From NCBI GenBank assembly GCA_963605415.1, contig CAVCUL010000010.1:10339-74338 (forward strand): a stretch of DNA of 64,000 nt, given 5' to 3'. Made by a program: the position numbers and the translations under genes. Within the stretch, counting starts at the first letter, position 1. Each line of letters starts with the position of its first letter. Source of the DNA: CAG-217 sp963605415 (GTDB taxonomy: Bacteria > Bacillota > Clostridia > Oscillospirales > Acutalibacteraceae). Of this stretch, positions 8,447 through 16,305 are shown one piece after another. The notes below the pieces were generated by a model. It did no database searches and had not been told where the DNA came from. It saw nothing but the letters and a program-made list of their open reading frames with translations.

Positions 8447-10054
8447 TTAATACTTTTTTAGCTGGTCCTCGTCGAAGTCGGCCAGGAATTCGTCGTAGGT
8501 GCCCTTGCGGTCCAGCAGGGTATTGCCGCTGACCTCGATGATCCGGTCGGCCACCGTCTGCACGAACTGGTGGTCGTGGGAGGTGAAGAGAATGGTCTCC
8601 GGGTAGCGGATCAGGCCGTCGTTCAGGGCGGTGATGGACTCCAGGTCCAGGTGGTTGGTGGGTTCGTCCAGCACCAGCACATTGGCGCCGGAGAGCATCA
8701 TCTTGCACAGCATACACCGCACCCGCTCGCCGCCGGAGAGCACATTGGCCTTCTTCAGCGCCTCGTCGCCGCTAAAGAGCATACGACCCAGCCAGGAGCG
8801 AATGTCCGTTTCCAGCGTTTGGGTGGTGTACTGGCGCAGCCAGTCGATCAGGCTCAGGTCCACGCCGTCAAAGTAGGCGCTGTTGTCGCTGGGGAAGTAG
8901 CTTTGGGTGGTGGTCACGCCCCACTTGAACTCGCCCTCGTCCGGCTCCATCTCGCCCATAATGATCTTAAACAGGGTGGTCTTGGCAATGGCGTCTGCGC
9001 CCACAAAGGCCACTTTTTCTCTGGGGTGGATCACAAAGCTGATGTCGTCCAGCACCTTGCGGTCGCCGATGGTCTTGGTCAGGTGGTCCACCCGCAGCAG
9101 GTCGTTGCCGCACTCCCGGTCCGGCTTAAAGTCCACAAAGGGGAACCGGCGGGAGGACACGGGCATATCGATCATCTCCAGGGCGTCCAGCTGCTTTTTA
9201 CGGCTGGTGGCCTGCTTGCTCTTGGCCGCATTGGCGGAGAAGCGGGCGATAAAGGCCTGGAGCTCCTTGATCTTCTGCTCGTTCTTCTTGTTCTGATCCC
9301 GGGCCTGGCGCTGGCGCATTTGGGTGTACTCGTACCAGAAGTCGTAGTTGCCCACATACATCTGAATTTTGCCAAAGTCCACATCGCAGATATGGGTGCA
9401 GACCTTATTTAAGAAGTGACGGTCATGGGACACCACGATCACCGTATTTTCAAAATCCAGCAGGAAGTTCTCCAGCCAGCGGATAGCGGACAGGTCCAGG
9501 TGGTTGGTAGGCTCATCCAGCAGCAAAATGTCCGGATTTCCAAAGAGCGCCTGGGCCAGCAGCACCTTTACCTTTAAGTTGGCAGGCAGCTCCGCCATGG
9601 TCATATAGTGGTACTCGTCGGTGACGCCCAGCTTGTTGAGCATAAACTCCGCGTCGCTCTCTGCGTTCCAGCCGTCCATATCGGCAAATTCTGCTTCCAG
9701 CTCCCCGGCGCGCACGCCGTCCTCCTCGCTAAAGTCCGGCTTGGCGTACAGGGCGTCCTTTTCTTCCATAATCTCGATAAGACGGGGGTTGCCCATCAGC
9801 ACGGTGCGCACCACCTGGTACTGGTCGTAGGCAAAGTGGTCCTGCTTCAGCACGCTGAGCCGCTCGCCGGGGGTGATGACCACCTCGCCCTTTTGGGGCT
9901 CCAGCTCGCCGTCCAGCACCTTTAAGAAGGTGGACTTGCCTGCGCCGTTGGCGCCGATGATGCCGTAGCAGTTGCCCTTGGAGAAGGTCACATTGACCCG
10001 CTCAAACAGCGCGCGACCGCCAAACTGCACGGTTACATTATTGGCTTGAATCAT
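8447..10054 (-). CDS. ABC-F family ATPase (YkpA/YbiT type)
   Basis: 535 residues with two nucleotide-binding domains and no membrane segment, so an ABC-F protein acting on the ribosome. Domain 1 has GANGAGKST near residue 35 and a Walker B ILLLDEPTNHLD; domain 2 has signature LSGGERVR and VLVLDEPTNHLD. The inter-domain linker near 245-295 is Lys/Gln/Arg-rich, as in the P-site tRNA interaction motif. The second Walker A reads GADAIAKTTLF, lacking the last Gly of the consensus; I recall similar sequences in Firmicutes YkpA homologues but could not check. There is no sign of an antibiotic-resistance subtype; a housekeeping translation role is likely. Confidence 0.92.
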   Translation of the reverse strand: MIQANNVTVQFGGRALFERVNVTFSKGNCYGIIGANGAGKSTFLKVLDGELEPQKGEVVITPGERLSVLKQDHFAYDQYQVVRTVLMGNPRLIEIMEEKDALYAKPDFSEEDGVRAGELEAEFADMDGWNAESDAEFMLNKLGVTDEYHYMTMAELPANLKVKVLLAQALFGNPDILLLDEPTNHLDLSAIRWLENFLLDFENTVIVVSHDRHFLNKVCTHICDVDFGKIQMYVGNYDFWYEYTQMRQRQARDQNKKNEQKIKELQAFIARFSANAAKSKQATSRKKQLDALEMIDMPVSSRRFPFVDFKPDRECGNDLLRVDHLTKTIGDRKVLDDISFVIHPREKVAFVGADAIAKTTLFKIIMGEMEPDEGEFKWGVTTTQSYFPSDNSAYFDGVDLSLIDWLRQYTTQTLETDIRSWLGRMLFSGDEALKKANVLSGGERVRCMLCKMMLSGANVLVLDEPTNHLDLESITALNDGLIRYPETILFTSHDHQFVQTVADRIIEVSGNTLLDRKGTYDEFLADFDEDQLKKY

Positions 10055-10161
10055 AGAGAAATCCTCCGTTACTGGCTTTGTTATCTATTGTATCTGAAAA
10101 TCCGCAACTATTCTACACCACCCCCGGCCAAAATACAAGGAGAATTTGGCCCGGCGGCGTT

Positions 10162-10695
10162 TTATTGGCGCTTTTGCACAAAAAGGGGCGCCAGACGGCC
10201 GAAGATCGGGCGATAAAGCCCTTGATAAGCGGCAAAATCCAGCGCCTGACCGCCGGGGGTGAGCACATCCAGTGCCACGCCGCACAGCCGCACCGGCAAG
10301 TTGCAGGGGAGAAAGCCGTTTTTGGCATAGAACGCCAGCCGCCGTTGCCGCTGGAGAGCGTTGGGGGCCGTATCCTCCGGCGGCTCCACCTCCAGCACCA
10401 CCTGCCGATGAGGATAGCGCTGTTGCAAGGCGGGCAGCGCCCGGGAGCCAAGCCCCAGGGAGCGATAATTCGGCTCCACGGCAAAGTAGTTGAGCAGGGC
10501 ATAGCCGGGGGCAAAGGTAACGATCATCAGCCCGGCAAAGGCACCGCCGGTGCGCAGGGTCAAGATCTCCGCCTGCCCTTTCTTTTGCAGGGCAAAAAAG
10601 CGGGAGAGGGGCATACGCTCCGCTGCCGGAAATGCGCTGCGATACAGGGCCCGCAGCGCCGGGTATTCCTTTTTGCAGATGAGGGAGAGTTCCAT
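10162..10695 (-). CDS. GNAT-family N-acetyltransferase
   Basis: 177 residues. The start ATG 10695 follows a perfect AGGAGG. The central part LLNYFAVEPNYRSLGLGSRALPAL (given here in two pieces: LLNYFAVEPNYRS and LGLGSRALPAL) is GNAT motif A with the acetyl-CoA loop, and QRRLAFYAKNGFLP is motif B. The N-terminal ALYRSAFPAAERMPL resembles acetyltransferases annotated for Clostridia with unknown substrates. It is a single gene, upstream of and convergent to nothing, divergent from rpe. Confidence 0.85.
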   Translation of the reverse strand: MELSLICKKEYPALRALYRSAFPAAERMPLSRFFALQKKGQAEILTLRTGGAFAGLMIVTFAPGYALLNYFAVEPNYRSLGLGSRALPALQQRYPHRQVVLEVEPPEDTAPNALQRQRRLAFYAKNGFLPCNLPVRLCGVALDVLTPGGQALDFAAYQGLYRPIFGRLAPLFVQKRQ

Positions 10696-10772
10696 TTCTT
10701 TTAACCTCCTGTTTTGTACTATTCTAACGAAAACCGGGTATGCCGTCAAGGCATATTTCGTAGGCGTTGCTG

Positions 10773-10801
10773 TTGATTTTGTGCCCATTTGGGCGTATAA
10801 T
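10773..10801 (+). promoter_or_regulatory. Promoter of rpe operon
   Basis: TTGATT (10773-10778) and TATAAT (10796-10801) have 17-base spacing. The spacer contains the short palindrome GCCCATTTGGGC. Confidence 0.65.
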
Positions 10802-10855
10802 AGGAGCACCAATGCAAACCGGCAGCTTTGCCGTTACCGAGAGGGGAATTCTGTT

Positions 10856-11512
10856 ATGGATATGAAGATTTCACCGTCTATGCTGGCCTGCGATTTTGCC
10901 AGTATGGGCAAAGAAGCCAACAAATGCGCCACCGGGGGCGCCCATCTGCTGCACTTGGATGTTATGGACGGGCATTTTGTGCCCAATATCTCTTTTGGCG
11001 CGCCGGTGATTGCCGGGCTGTCCAAGGTGTGCGACCTGCCCTTTGATGTGCACCTGATGATCAGTCAGCCGCTGCGGTATATTGACGATTACGCCGACGC
11101 CGGGGCAGATCTGATCACTTTCCACCTGGAGAGTGACGACGACCCCAATGTGGTGATTGACAAAATTTTGGCGCGGGGCTGCAAGCCCGCCATTGCCATT
11201 AAGCCGGGCACCCCGGCAGAGGCGGTGCTGCCCTATGCGGACCGGCTGGCGATGGTGCTGGTAATGACCGTAGAACCGGGCTTCGGCGGCCAGAGCTTTA
11301 TGGCGGATATGATGCCCAAGCTCACTTTGCTGCGCAGCCGCTATCCCCACCTGGATTTGCAGGTGGACGGCGGCATTAACCTGGAGACTGTGAAGGTAGC
11401 GGCCAAGGCCGGCGCCAATGTGTTTGTGGCAGGGTCTGCGGTGTTTAAGAGTGCGGACCCGGCGGCCACCATTGCCGGTTTGTGCCGTGCGGCGCAGCAG
11501 GCTGCGGAATAA
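10856..11512 (+). CDS. rpe: Ribulose-phosphate 3-epimerase
   Basis: 218 residues, usual length for this TIM-barrel enzyme that interconverts ribulose 5-phosphate and xylulose 5-phosphate in the pentose phosphate pathway. ISPSMLACDF at the N-terminus, LHLDVMDGHFVPNISFG (metal and catalytic Asp), DVHLMI, VMTVEPGFGGQSF and the catalytic LQVDGGI are all present. GAGGGG lies 9 bases before ATG 10856; the long upstream extension of the frame is rejected because it overlaps the divergent gene. It is the first gene of a probable operon with two envelope proteins. Confidence 0.97.
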   Translation: MDMKISPSMLACDFASMGKEANKCATGGAHLLHLDVMDGHFVPNISFGAPVIAGLSKVCDLPFDVHLMISQPLRYIDDYADAGADLITFHLESDDDPNVVIDKILARGCKPAIAIKPGTPAEAVLPYADRLAMVLVMTVEPGFGGQSFMADMMPKLTLLRSRYPHLDLQVDGGINLETVKVAAKAGANVFVAGSAVFKSADPAATIAGLCRAAQQAAE

Positions 11513-11518
11513 GGTAAG

Positions 11519-12586
11519 ATGAAGAAAAAGCAAAAGCAAAAGCGATTTTATACCAGTGACAAGCGAGGCCAAAAGTGGACGGAGCCGGAAGTGGGCCGCC
11601 CCATTGACTTTGCAGACAAATATATAGAGCCTCGCACCCAGGCAGGTCAGGCAGAGCTGGACCGGGAACGGCGCAAAAAAGGCCCGGCATTCCAAAAGAC
11701 CACCCCCGGCCAGGTGGTGCGCCGGGTGCTCCTGGTACTGCTGGGGCTGGTGCTGCTGTACGGGGGCTACATTTTAATGGATGCCTGGATGGATCTGCAT
11801 GCCATGCCCACGACCCAGTCAGACACGGTGGACGGTAATGCCATCAATACTGTAACGCTGGAGGCCAAGGCGGCCAAGGTGGACAGCCTGTCCCTGGACG
11901 GGGCGGTGATGCTGGATGCGATGATAGACGATCTGTCCTCCGGCGGCTACACCGCCGCCTGCTTTGATGTGAAGCGGACGGACGGCACCATCGGTTACGC
12001 CTCTACCCTGGGCACCGTAGCGGCAGCCGGGGCAATATCCTCCCCGGCGGGGGATCTTCGTTCCTCCTGCCAGGCATTGAAAAAAGATGATCTGCTGGTG
12101 CTGGGGCGTATTGCCTGTTATTCGGACAATGTGCAGACTGCGGCCAATTCGTCCTGGGCGGTGAAAAGCGGCAAAACCGCTTACACGGATGCGTCCGGTA
12201 ACCGCTACTTGAATCCGGACAACAGTGAGGTCTACAGCTACATTCGCTCTCTCATTGAGGAATGTAGTCGCGCCGGGGTAACGGTGTTTGTGCTGGAGGG
12301 CACAGAGCTGCCGGAGGCGGCGGGTACCTTTACCCACAGCGGGTTTGCGGATTTGTCTAAGCGGCTGACTGCCGATCTGGGGCAAGATGTAAAATTTCTG
12401 CAACCGGTGGCGGTGACGATAACCTCCACGGCCACGGCGGATTTGAAAAAAGAAGTGGCTGAAAAATGTGCCCAAAATCCGGGCGAGAACCAAATCTATA
12501 CCATTACCTGCCCGGAGAAAAGCCGCCGGGCGGTGAAGCAGCTGCTGGACGACCGGGGCTGCACCTGCTATCTGATCTCGGAGTGA
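11519..12586 (+). CDS. Membrane-anchored putative glycosyl hydrolase-like (DUF4015-type) protein
   Basis: 355 residues. A Lys/Arg-rich cytoplasmic N-terminus (1-63) leads into one membrane helix, VLLVLLGLVLLYGGYILMDAW, at about 64-90, and the rest should lie outside. The outer part resembles the DUF4015 putative hydrolase TIM barrel: LDAMIDDLSSGGYTAACFDVK, LLVLGRIACYSDN, then YLNPDNSEVYSYIRSLIEEC, matching the VIDVKD, IARIVCFKD and WLNPYNKEVWDY positions I recall for that family. Catalytic acids are not certain. It starts 6 bases after rpe and is followed 4 bases later by another envelope gene, so all three are likely co-transcribed. Confidence 0.6.
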   Translation: MKKKQKQKRFYTSDKRGQKWTEPEVGRPIDFADKYIEPRTQAGQAELDRERRKKGPAFQKTTPGQVVRRVLLVLLGLVLLYGGYILMDAWMDLHAMPTTQSDTVDGNAINTVTLEAKAAKVDSLSLDGAVMLDAMIDDLSSGGYTAACFDVKRTDGTIGYASTLGTVAAAGAISSPAGDLRSSCQALKKDDLLVLGRIACYSDNVQTAANSSWAVKSGKTAYTDASGNRYLNPDNSEVYSYIRSLIEECSRAGVTVFVLEGTELPEAAGTFTHSGFADLSKRLTADLGQDVKFLQPVAVTITSTATADLKKEVAEKCAQNPGENQIYTITCPEKSRRAVKQLLDDRGCTCYLISE

Positions 12587-12590
12587 CCCT

Positions 12591-13418
12591 ATGAAGCGAA
12601 AGTTCTTATATCTGCTGCTGACCCTATGCCTGTTGGGTCAGTGCCTGCCTGCCTCTGCGGCGCAGGCTCCGGTGCTGGAGGACATTGCCTTTTCCGGCGG
12701 CACCATTGTGGGGCAGTTTAAGAGCGATGTGTACCAGTACCAGCTGGTACTGGATAATGCGGCGGTGTCGCCCAAGCTGAAAAGCTATAAGGTGCAGGGG
12801 GAGGGCAACCTGTTTGTTACCTATGACGCAGACAGTACCAACCACCAAACGGCGGTGGTGGTCACCCTCAGTTATGACACCGGCTCCGCTAAATATACCT
12901 TTACATATACCAACGCCGCGTCTTATGCAAAGAGCAGCGAGAATCGGCTGGATTCGGTGACCTGCACCCTGGGAGAGCTGGTGCCGGCTATGAATGACGA
13001 GGATACCGCCTATAAGCTGTATATTCCCAGTGATCTGACCTCGCTGATGATTACCCCGGTGACCAAGGATGTGAACGCCTATTGCGCTCCGGTGGAGATG
13101 ACCCTGGCGCCGGAGCAGGAGATCGACCTGACCCTGCCGGTGACCGCCTCAGACGGCCAGGTGCGTACCTATACCATCAAGGTGCGCCGGGTGGACAAGA
13201 CGGTGGAGCAGGTGCGTGCCGAGATGGCACAGGAGGACTATACCTCCTTTGTGGACGGCACCCGTTTTTATCAGCAGACCGCCTTTCATATGGCGGCGGC
13301 TGCCGGCGCAGGCGGGCTGGCCGTGCTTTTGGTGCTGCTGGCGTTTCTTGCCCGCAAAACCGCACGGGTGACAGATCCGGATGAGCCGTCCTTTTATCAG
13401 ACGGCGCCAAAAAAATAA
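12591..13418 (+). CDS. Exported protein with cadherin-like beta-sandwich repeats and C-terminal anchor
   Basis: 275 residues. Signal peptide 1-24 (LLLTLCLLGQCLPASAAQA), then two beta-sandwich stretches: LEDIAFSGGTIVGQFKSDVY with YQYQLVL at 28-60 and LYIPSDLTSLMITP onward to VTASDGQVRTYTIKV at about 140-205. The phrase SDVYQYQLVL and the closing YTIKVRRV fit the cadherin-like beta-sandwich family used by surface proteins of Firmicutes. A membrane helix near 228-250 and a short cytoplasmic tail follow, so the domains face the wall. Function unknown; operon partner of the DUF4015-like protein. Confidence 0.65.
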   Translation: MKRKFLYLLLTLCLLGQCLPASAAQAPVLEDIAFSGGTIVGQFKSDVYQYQLVLDNAAVSPKLKSYKVQGEGNLFVTYDADSTNHQTAVVVTLSYDTGSAKYTFTYTNAASYAKSSENRLDSVTCTLGELVPAMNDEDTAYKLYIPSDLTSLMITPVTKDVNAYCAPVEMTLAPEQEIDLTLPVTASDGQVRTYTIKVRRVDKTVEQVRAEMAQEDYTSFVDGTRFYQQTAFHMAAAAGAGGLAVLLVLLAFLARKTARVTDPDEPSFYQTAPKK

Positions 13419-13468
13419 TTTGTTCATACCGATTTAATAGAAATACAAGTGCAGAAAGGAGCGCGCCT

Positions 13469-14839
13469 ATGGAGTTAGAAGAGCTGAAAACAGAAATTGA
13501 GGATCTTCATGCCAAACGGCAGTTCTCTGCCATTAAAACCATTTTGAACGAGCTGAATCCGGCGGATATTGCCCAGCTTTTGGAAGAGTTTGGCAACGAG
13601 GAGCGGTTGCTGTTCTTCCGCCTGTTGGGCAAGGAGGAAGCAGCAGACACCTTTGTAGAATTGGAACCGGACAATCAGGAGGCGCTGATTCACGCCTTTT
13701 CCGATAACGAGCTGCGCGAGGTGTTGGACGAGCTGTATCTGGATGATACGGTGGATATGATTGAGGAAATGCCCGCTACGGTAGTAAAGCGCATTTTGCG
13801 CAACACAGATTCAGAAACCCGTGCCTCCATTAACACATTGCTGCGCTATCCGGAGGACAGCGCAGGGTCTATTATGACTCCGGAGTTTGTGGATTTAAAG
13901 CGGGATATGACGGTGGAGGCTGCCTTCAAGCGCATTCGCCGCACCGGCGTGGACAAGGAGACTATTTATACCTGCTATGTAACGGATGCCTCCCGCCATC
14001 TGCTGGGCGTGACCACGGTAAAGGAACTGCTGCTCCACGATCAGGACGATTTGATTGAGGCGTTTATGGAGACCAATGTGATCTATGTCAACACGCTCAG
14101 TGACCAGGAGGAAGCGGCGGCTCAACTGAGCAAGTATGATTTTCTGGCGCTGCCGGTGGTGGATCTGGAGGAGCGCCTGGTAGGCATCATCACTGTAGAC
14201 GATGCCATGGACGTTATCCAGGAGGAGAATACCGAGGATATTCAAAAGATGAACGCCATCGTGCCCACGGAGCGGACTTATCTGAAGACCGGTGTGTTTG
14301 CCACCTGGAAGTCCCGGATTCCCTGGCTTTTGCTCTTGATGGTCAGCGCCACTTTCACCGGCTCCATTATCACCAGCTTTGAGGACAAGCTGGCCAGTAT
14401 GATTATTTTGACCTCCTTTATTCCCATGCTGATGGATACCGGCGGCAATTCAGGCGGCCAGTCCAGCGTTACCGTAATCCGCGCCCTGTCTCTGAATGAA
14501 ATTGATATGCGGGATATTCTGCGGGTGATTTGGAAGGAGTTTCGGGTAGGCGTTCTTTGCGGTACCAGTCTGGCGGCGATTAACTTTGTCAAGGTGCTGC
14601 TGGTGGATCGCCTGATGTTGGGTATGACCGGTGTGACCCTAAAGGTGGATCTGGTCATCAGCCTGACCCTGGTGGTGGAAGTGACCTTGGCCAAGATGAT
14701 CGGTTGCACCCTGCCTATTATAGCCAAGCGGTTTAAGATGGACCCGGCGGTGATGTCGTCGCCTTTTGTCACCACCATTGTGGACGCCATTTCTCTTTTG
14801 ATTTATTTTGGTTTTGCCACCGCCGTGCTGCATATTTAA
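13469..14839 (+). CDS. mgtE: Magnesium transporter MgtE
   Basis: 456 residues, the full MgtE layout: N domain of short helices (LNELNPADIAQLLEEFGNEE) at 20-130, paired CBS domains at about 135-260 (LLGVTTVKELLL and LPVVDLEERLVGIITVDDAMDVI), a connecting helix, and five membrane helices with DTGGNSGGQSSVTVIRALSL, whose conserved residues line the pore. It imports Mg2+ and closes when cytosolic Mg2+ binds the N and CBS domains. AGAAAGGAG precedes ATG 13469. The leader is only about 50 bases after the previous gene, with no room for an M-box riboswitch. Confidence 0.97.
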   Translation: MELEELKTEIEDLHAKRQFSAIKTILNELNPADIAQLLEEFGNEERLLFFRLLGKEEAADTFVELEPDNQEALIHAFSDNELREVLDELYLDDTVDMIEEMPATVVKRILRNTDSETRASINTLLRYPEDSAGSIMTPEFVDLKRDMTVEAAFKRIRRTGVDKETIYTCYVTDASRHLLGVTTVKELLLHDQDDLIEAFMETNVIYVNTLSDQEEAAAQLSKYDFLALPVVDLEERLVGIITVDDAMDVIQEENTEDIQKMNAIVPTERTYLKTGVFATWKSRIPWLLLLMVSATFTGSIITSFEDKLASMIILTSFIPMLMDTGGNSGGQSSVTVIRALSLNEIDMRDILRVIWKEFRVGVLCGTSLAAINFVKVLLVDRLMLGMTGVTLKVDLVISLTLVVEVTLAKMIGCTLPIIAKRFKMDPAVMSSPFVTTIVDAISLLIYFGFATAVLHI

Positions 14840-14865
14840 CAGTGTAATTGCATAAATGCGTATAA

Positions 14866-14925
14866 AATAACCCCCGCGCACACAGGTCAACGCTTGTGTA
14901 CGCGGGGGTTATTGTGCTTTTTGGG
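14866..14925 (+). terminator. Intrinsic terminator after mgtE
   Basis: AATAACCCCCGCG pairs with CGCGGGGGTTATT across a short hairpin with extra ACACA/TGTGT pairing; a T-run follows. Confidence 0.8.
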
Positions 14926-14953
14926 GTGTTCATTTATTCGTGGGTGGGGGCGA

Positions 14954-15132
14954 AATCCCTCCACCACCTGCGGTGGTCCCCCTCCCTTTACAAGGGAGGC
15001 TTTGGGTATTATAACCTTTTCGGCTCCCTTGTAAAGGGTGACTCCCCGCAGTGCGGGGAGATGTCGCGTAGCGACAGAGGGGACGGGCACCGGTTAGGTG
15101 GTGGGTTTGCCGTAGGCAAACTCGGAGGGATT
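14954..15132 (+). repeat. Dispersed palindromic repeat, family A, copy 1
   Basis: About 179 bp bounded by AATCCCTCC (14954-14962) and GGAGGGATT (15124-15132). Inside are nested hairpins: CTCCCTTTACAAGGGAG, CTCCCCGCAGTGCGGGGAG, GTCGCGTAGCGAC and GGGTTTGCCGTAGGCAAACT. It has no coding capacity and fills the gap between mgtE and the Nudix gene. Related copies lie at 42086-42201 and 57368-57490. The size and inverted termini suggest a MITE-like or REP-like element. Confidence 0.7.
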
Positions 15133-15175
15133 ATTTACGGGATCAACAAACAAAGGGAGCCCTGCAATCCTTTCC

Positions 15176-15703
15176 TCACTCCCCAAAAATCATACCCAAG
15201 GCCTTATGCCACTCGGCGGGGAGCAGGCAATAATCCGTACCGGTAATGTCCGTATGTCGGTCCACCCATACCAGCTCGTCGATCTCCTCCGCCTGGTAGC
15301 GCAGGGTGGTCAGGGGCACGGTGGGCGCCAGCAGATACACCCGGCAGTGCTCGTTGCTGACAAAGCGGCCGTGGCCAAAGTCCGCGTCCACCTCTAATTT
15401 TTGGGTAAACAGGTAGCGCAGATCATCGGCGCCGGCGGTCAGGTTCAGCTCCTCTTGCAGCTCTCGCCGGGCGGCGGTCAGGTAGTCCTCGCCGGCGTCC
15501 ACATGGCCGGTGCAGGCCAGATCCAGCTTGCCGGGGAAGGACTCTTTGTCCCACTTTCGCCGCTGGAGCAGCACCCGGTCACCCCTTACCACAAAGATAT
15601 GCACGCTGGGGTGCCAGTCTCCGTCCCGGTGGACGGCGTTCCGCTCCTTGGTGATCCCCAGGGGCGCCCCGGTGGGGGACATTAGGTCAAAATACTCGGC
15701 CAT
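15176..15703 (-). CDS. Nudix hydrolase
   Basis: 175 residues. The Nudix box is complete: GHVDAGEDYLTAARRELQEEL at about 78-98, given here with the conserved G, E, REL and EEL positions in place. It begins MAEYFDLMSPTGAPLG, a start shared by Nudix enzymes related to isopentenyl-diphosphate isomerase, but the two IPP-isomerase active residues cannot be assigned, so substrate is open. First upstream neighbour of this reverse-strand cluster is the Cys-rich gene 2 bases away; spacing points to one transcript from GH28 down to here. Confidence 0.88.
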   Translation of the reverse strand: MAEYFDLMSPTGAPLGITKERNAVHRDGDWHPSVHIFVVRGDRVLLQRRKWDKESFPGKLDLACTGHVDAGEDYLTAARRELQEELNLTAGADDLRYLFTQKLEVDADFGHGRFVSNEHCRVYLLAPTVPLTTLRYQAEEIDELVWVDRHTDITGTDYCLLPAEWHKALGMIFGE

Positions 15704-15704
15704 A

Positions 15705-15896
15705 TCAGTTTTGTTTCCTTACAATGCCGTACTCGCCTACATCGGGACGGAAGTATTTGCACCCGGCGGAGGTGTCGCTCTCCAGCATACGGGCGTACTC
15801 GTCCTCGTCCAGCATCAGGTCGCAGAAGCCCTCTTCGGCGTCCTCACCCTCACCGTCGCACACAAAGTACCAGCAGTTTTCACACAGTCTGTCCAT
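15705..15896 (-). CDS. Small Cys-rich acidic protein, DUF6472-like
   Basis: 63 residues. It begins MDRLCENCWYFVCDGEGEDA and carries a second Cys pair region in GFCDLMLDEDE and AGCKYFRPDVGEY. Five Cys and many acidic residues suggest a small metal-binding domain. This resembles the short Clostridia proteins grouped as DUF6472, from memory. It is tightly packed between the SecB-like and Nudix genes, 2 bases from each side. Function unknown. Confidence 0.65.
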   Translation of the reverse strand: MDRLCENCWYFVCDGEGEDAEEGFCDLMLDEDEYARMLESDTSAGCKYFRPDVGEYGIVRKQN

Positions 15897-15897
15897 A

Positions 15898-16293
15898 TCA
15901 GTTCAGGGGCGACTGCTCCGGGCTGCCGACGGTTACCGTGTCCTTATTCAGGCGCATAATGGGGATCATCAGCCCGGGCACGCCGCAGTGGCCGGCCATT
16001 TGGTTGACAAGCTGGCGCAGGAAGGGATAGATCTGGTCAAAGGACTGGGTGTGAATGTCCGCCTTGTCGTCCCCCTCGTCGTAAGTGAACTCCGCCACCA
16101 GGTCGATCTGTACCTCAAAGGGGTTCATATTCCCGTCGGTAATACGAAAAGACAGGATCCCCACGCACTTGTGCACATCGTCCATGTAGTTCACATTGTA
16201 CTTTACCTGGTTTTGCAACTGCAGTTCGGTGCCGTTGGCAACGGTGTTTTCCATTCGCAGCTTGTTGACTTTATAACCCTGAATTTGTACCAT
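15898..16293 (-). CDS. SecB-like protein
   Basis: 131 residues, soluble. The pattern VKYNVNYMDDVHKCVGILSF, then PFEVQIDLVAEFTYDEGDD and FLRQLVNQMAGHCGVPGLMIP fits the SecB-type chaperone fold, where four beta strands are followed by the conserved helix ending in a Pro-rich stretch. Firmicutes lack the classical SecB pathway, so the role may differ, for example a toxin-antitoxin chaperone or general holdase. No toxin-antitoxin pair is adjacent. Identification is by resemblance only. Confidence 0.5.
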   Translation of the reverse strand: MVQIQGYKVNKLRMENTVANGTELQLQNQVKYNVNYMDDVHKCVGILSFRITDGNMNPFEVQIDLVAEFTYDEGDDKADIHTQSFDQIYPFLRQLVNQMAGHCGVPGLMIPIMRLNKDTVTVGSPEQSPLN

Positions 16294-16305
16294 ATTTTTA
16301 CTCCT

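Noticed and set aside
8447..10054. ABC-F as antibiotic-resistance determinant
   Set aside because: Sequence is of the housekeeping YkpA/YbiT type; no resistance-type linker or leader attenuator was seen.
13419..13468. Possible M-box before mgtE
   Set aside because: Only 50 bases separate the previous stop from the start codon, with no room for an M-box.
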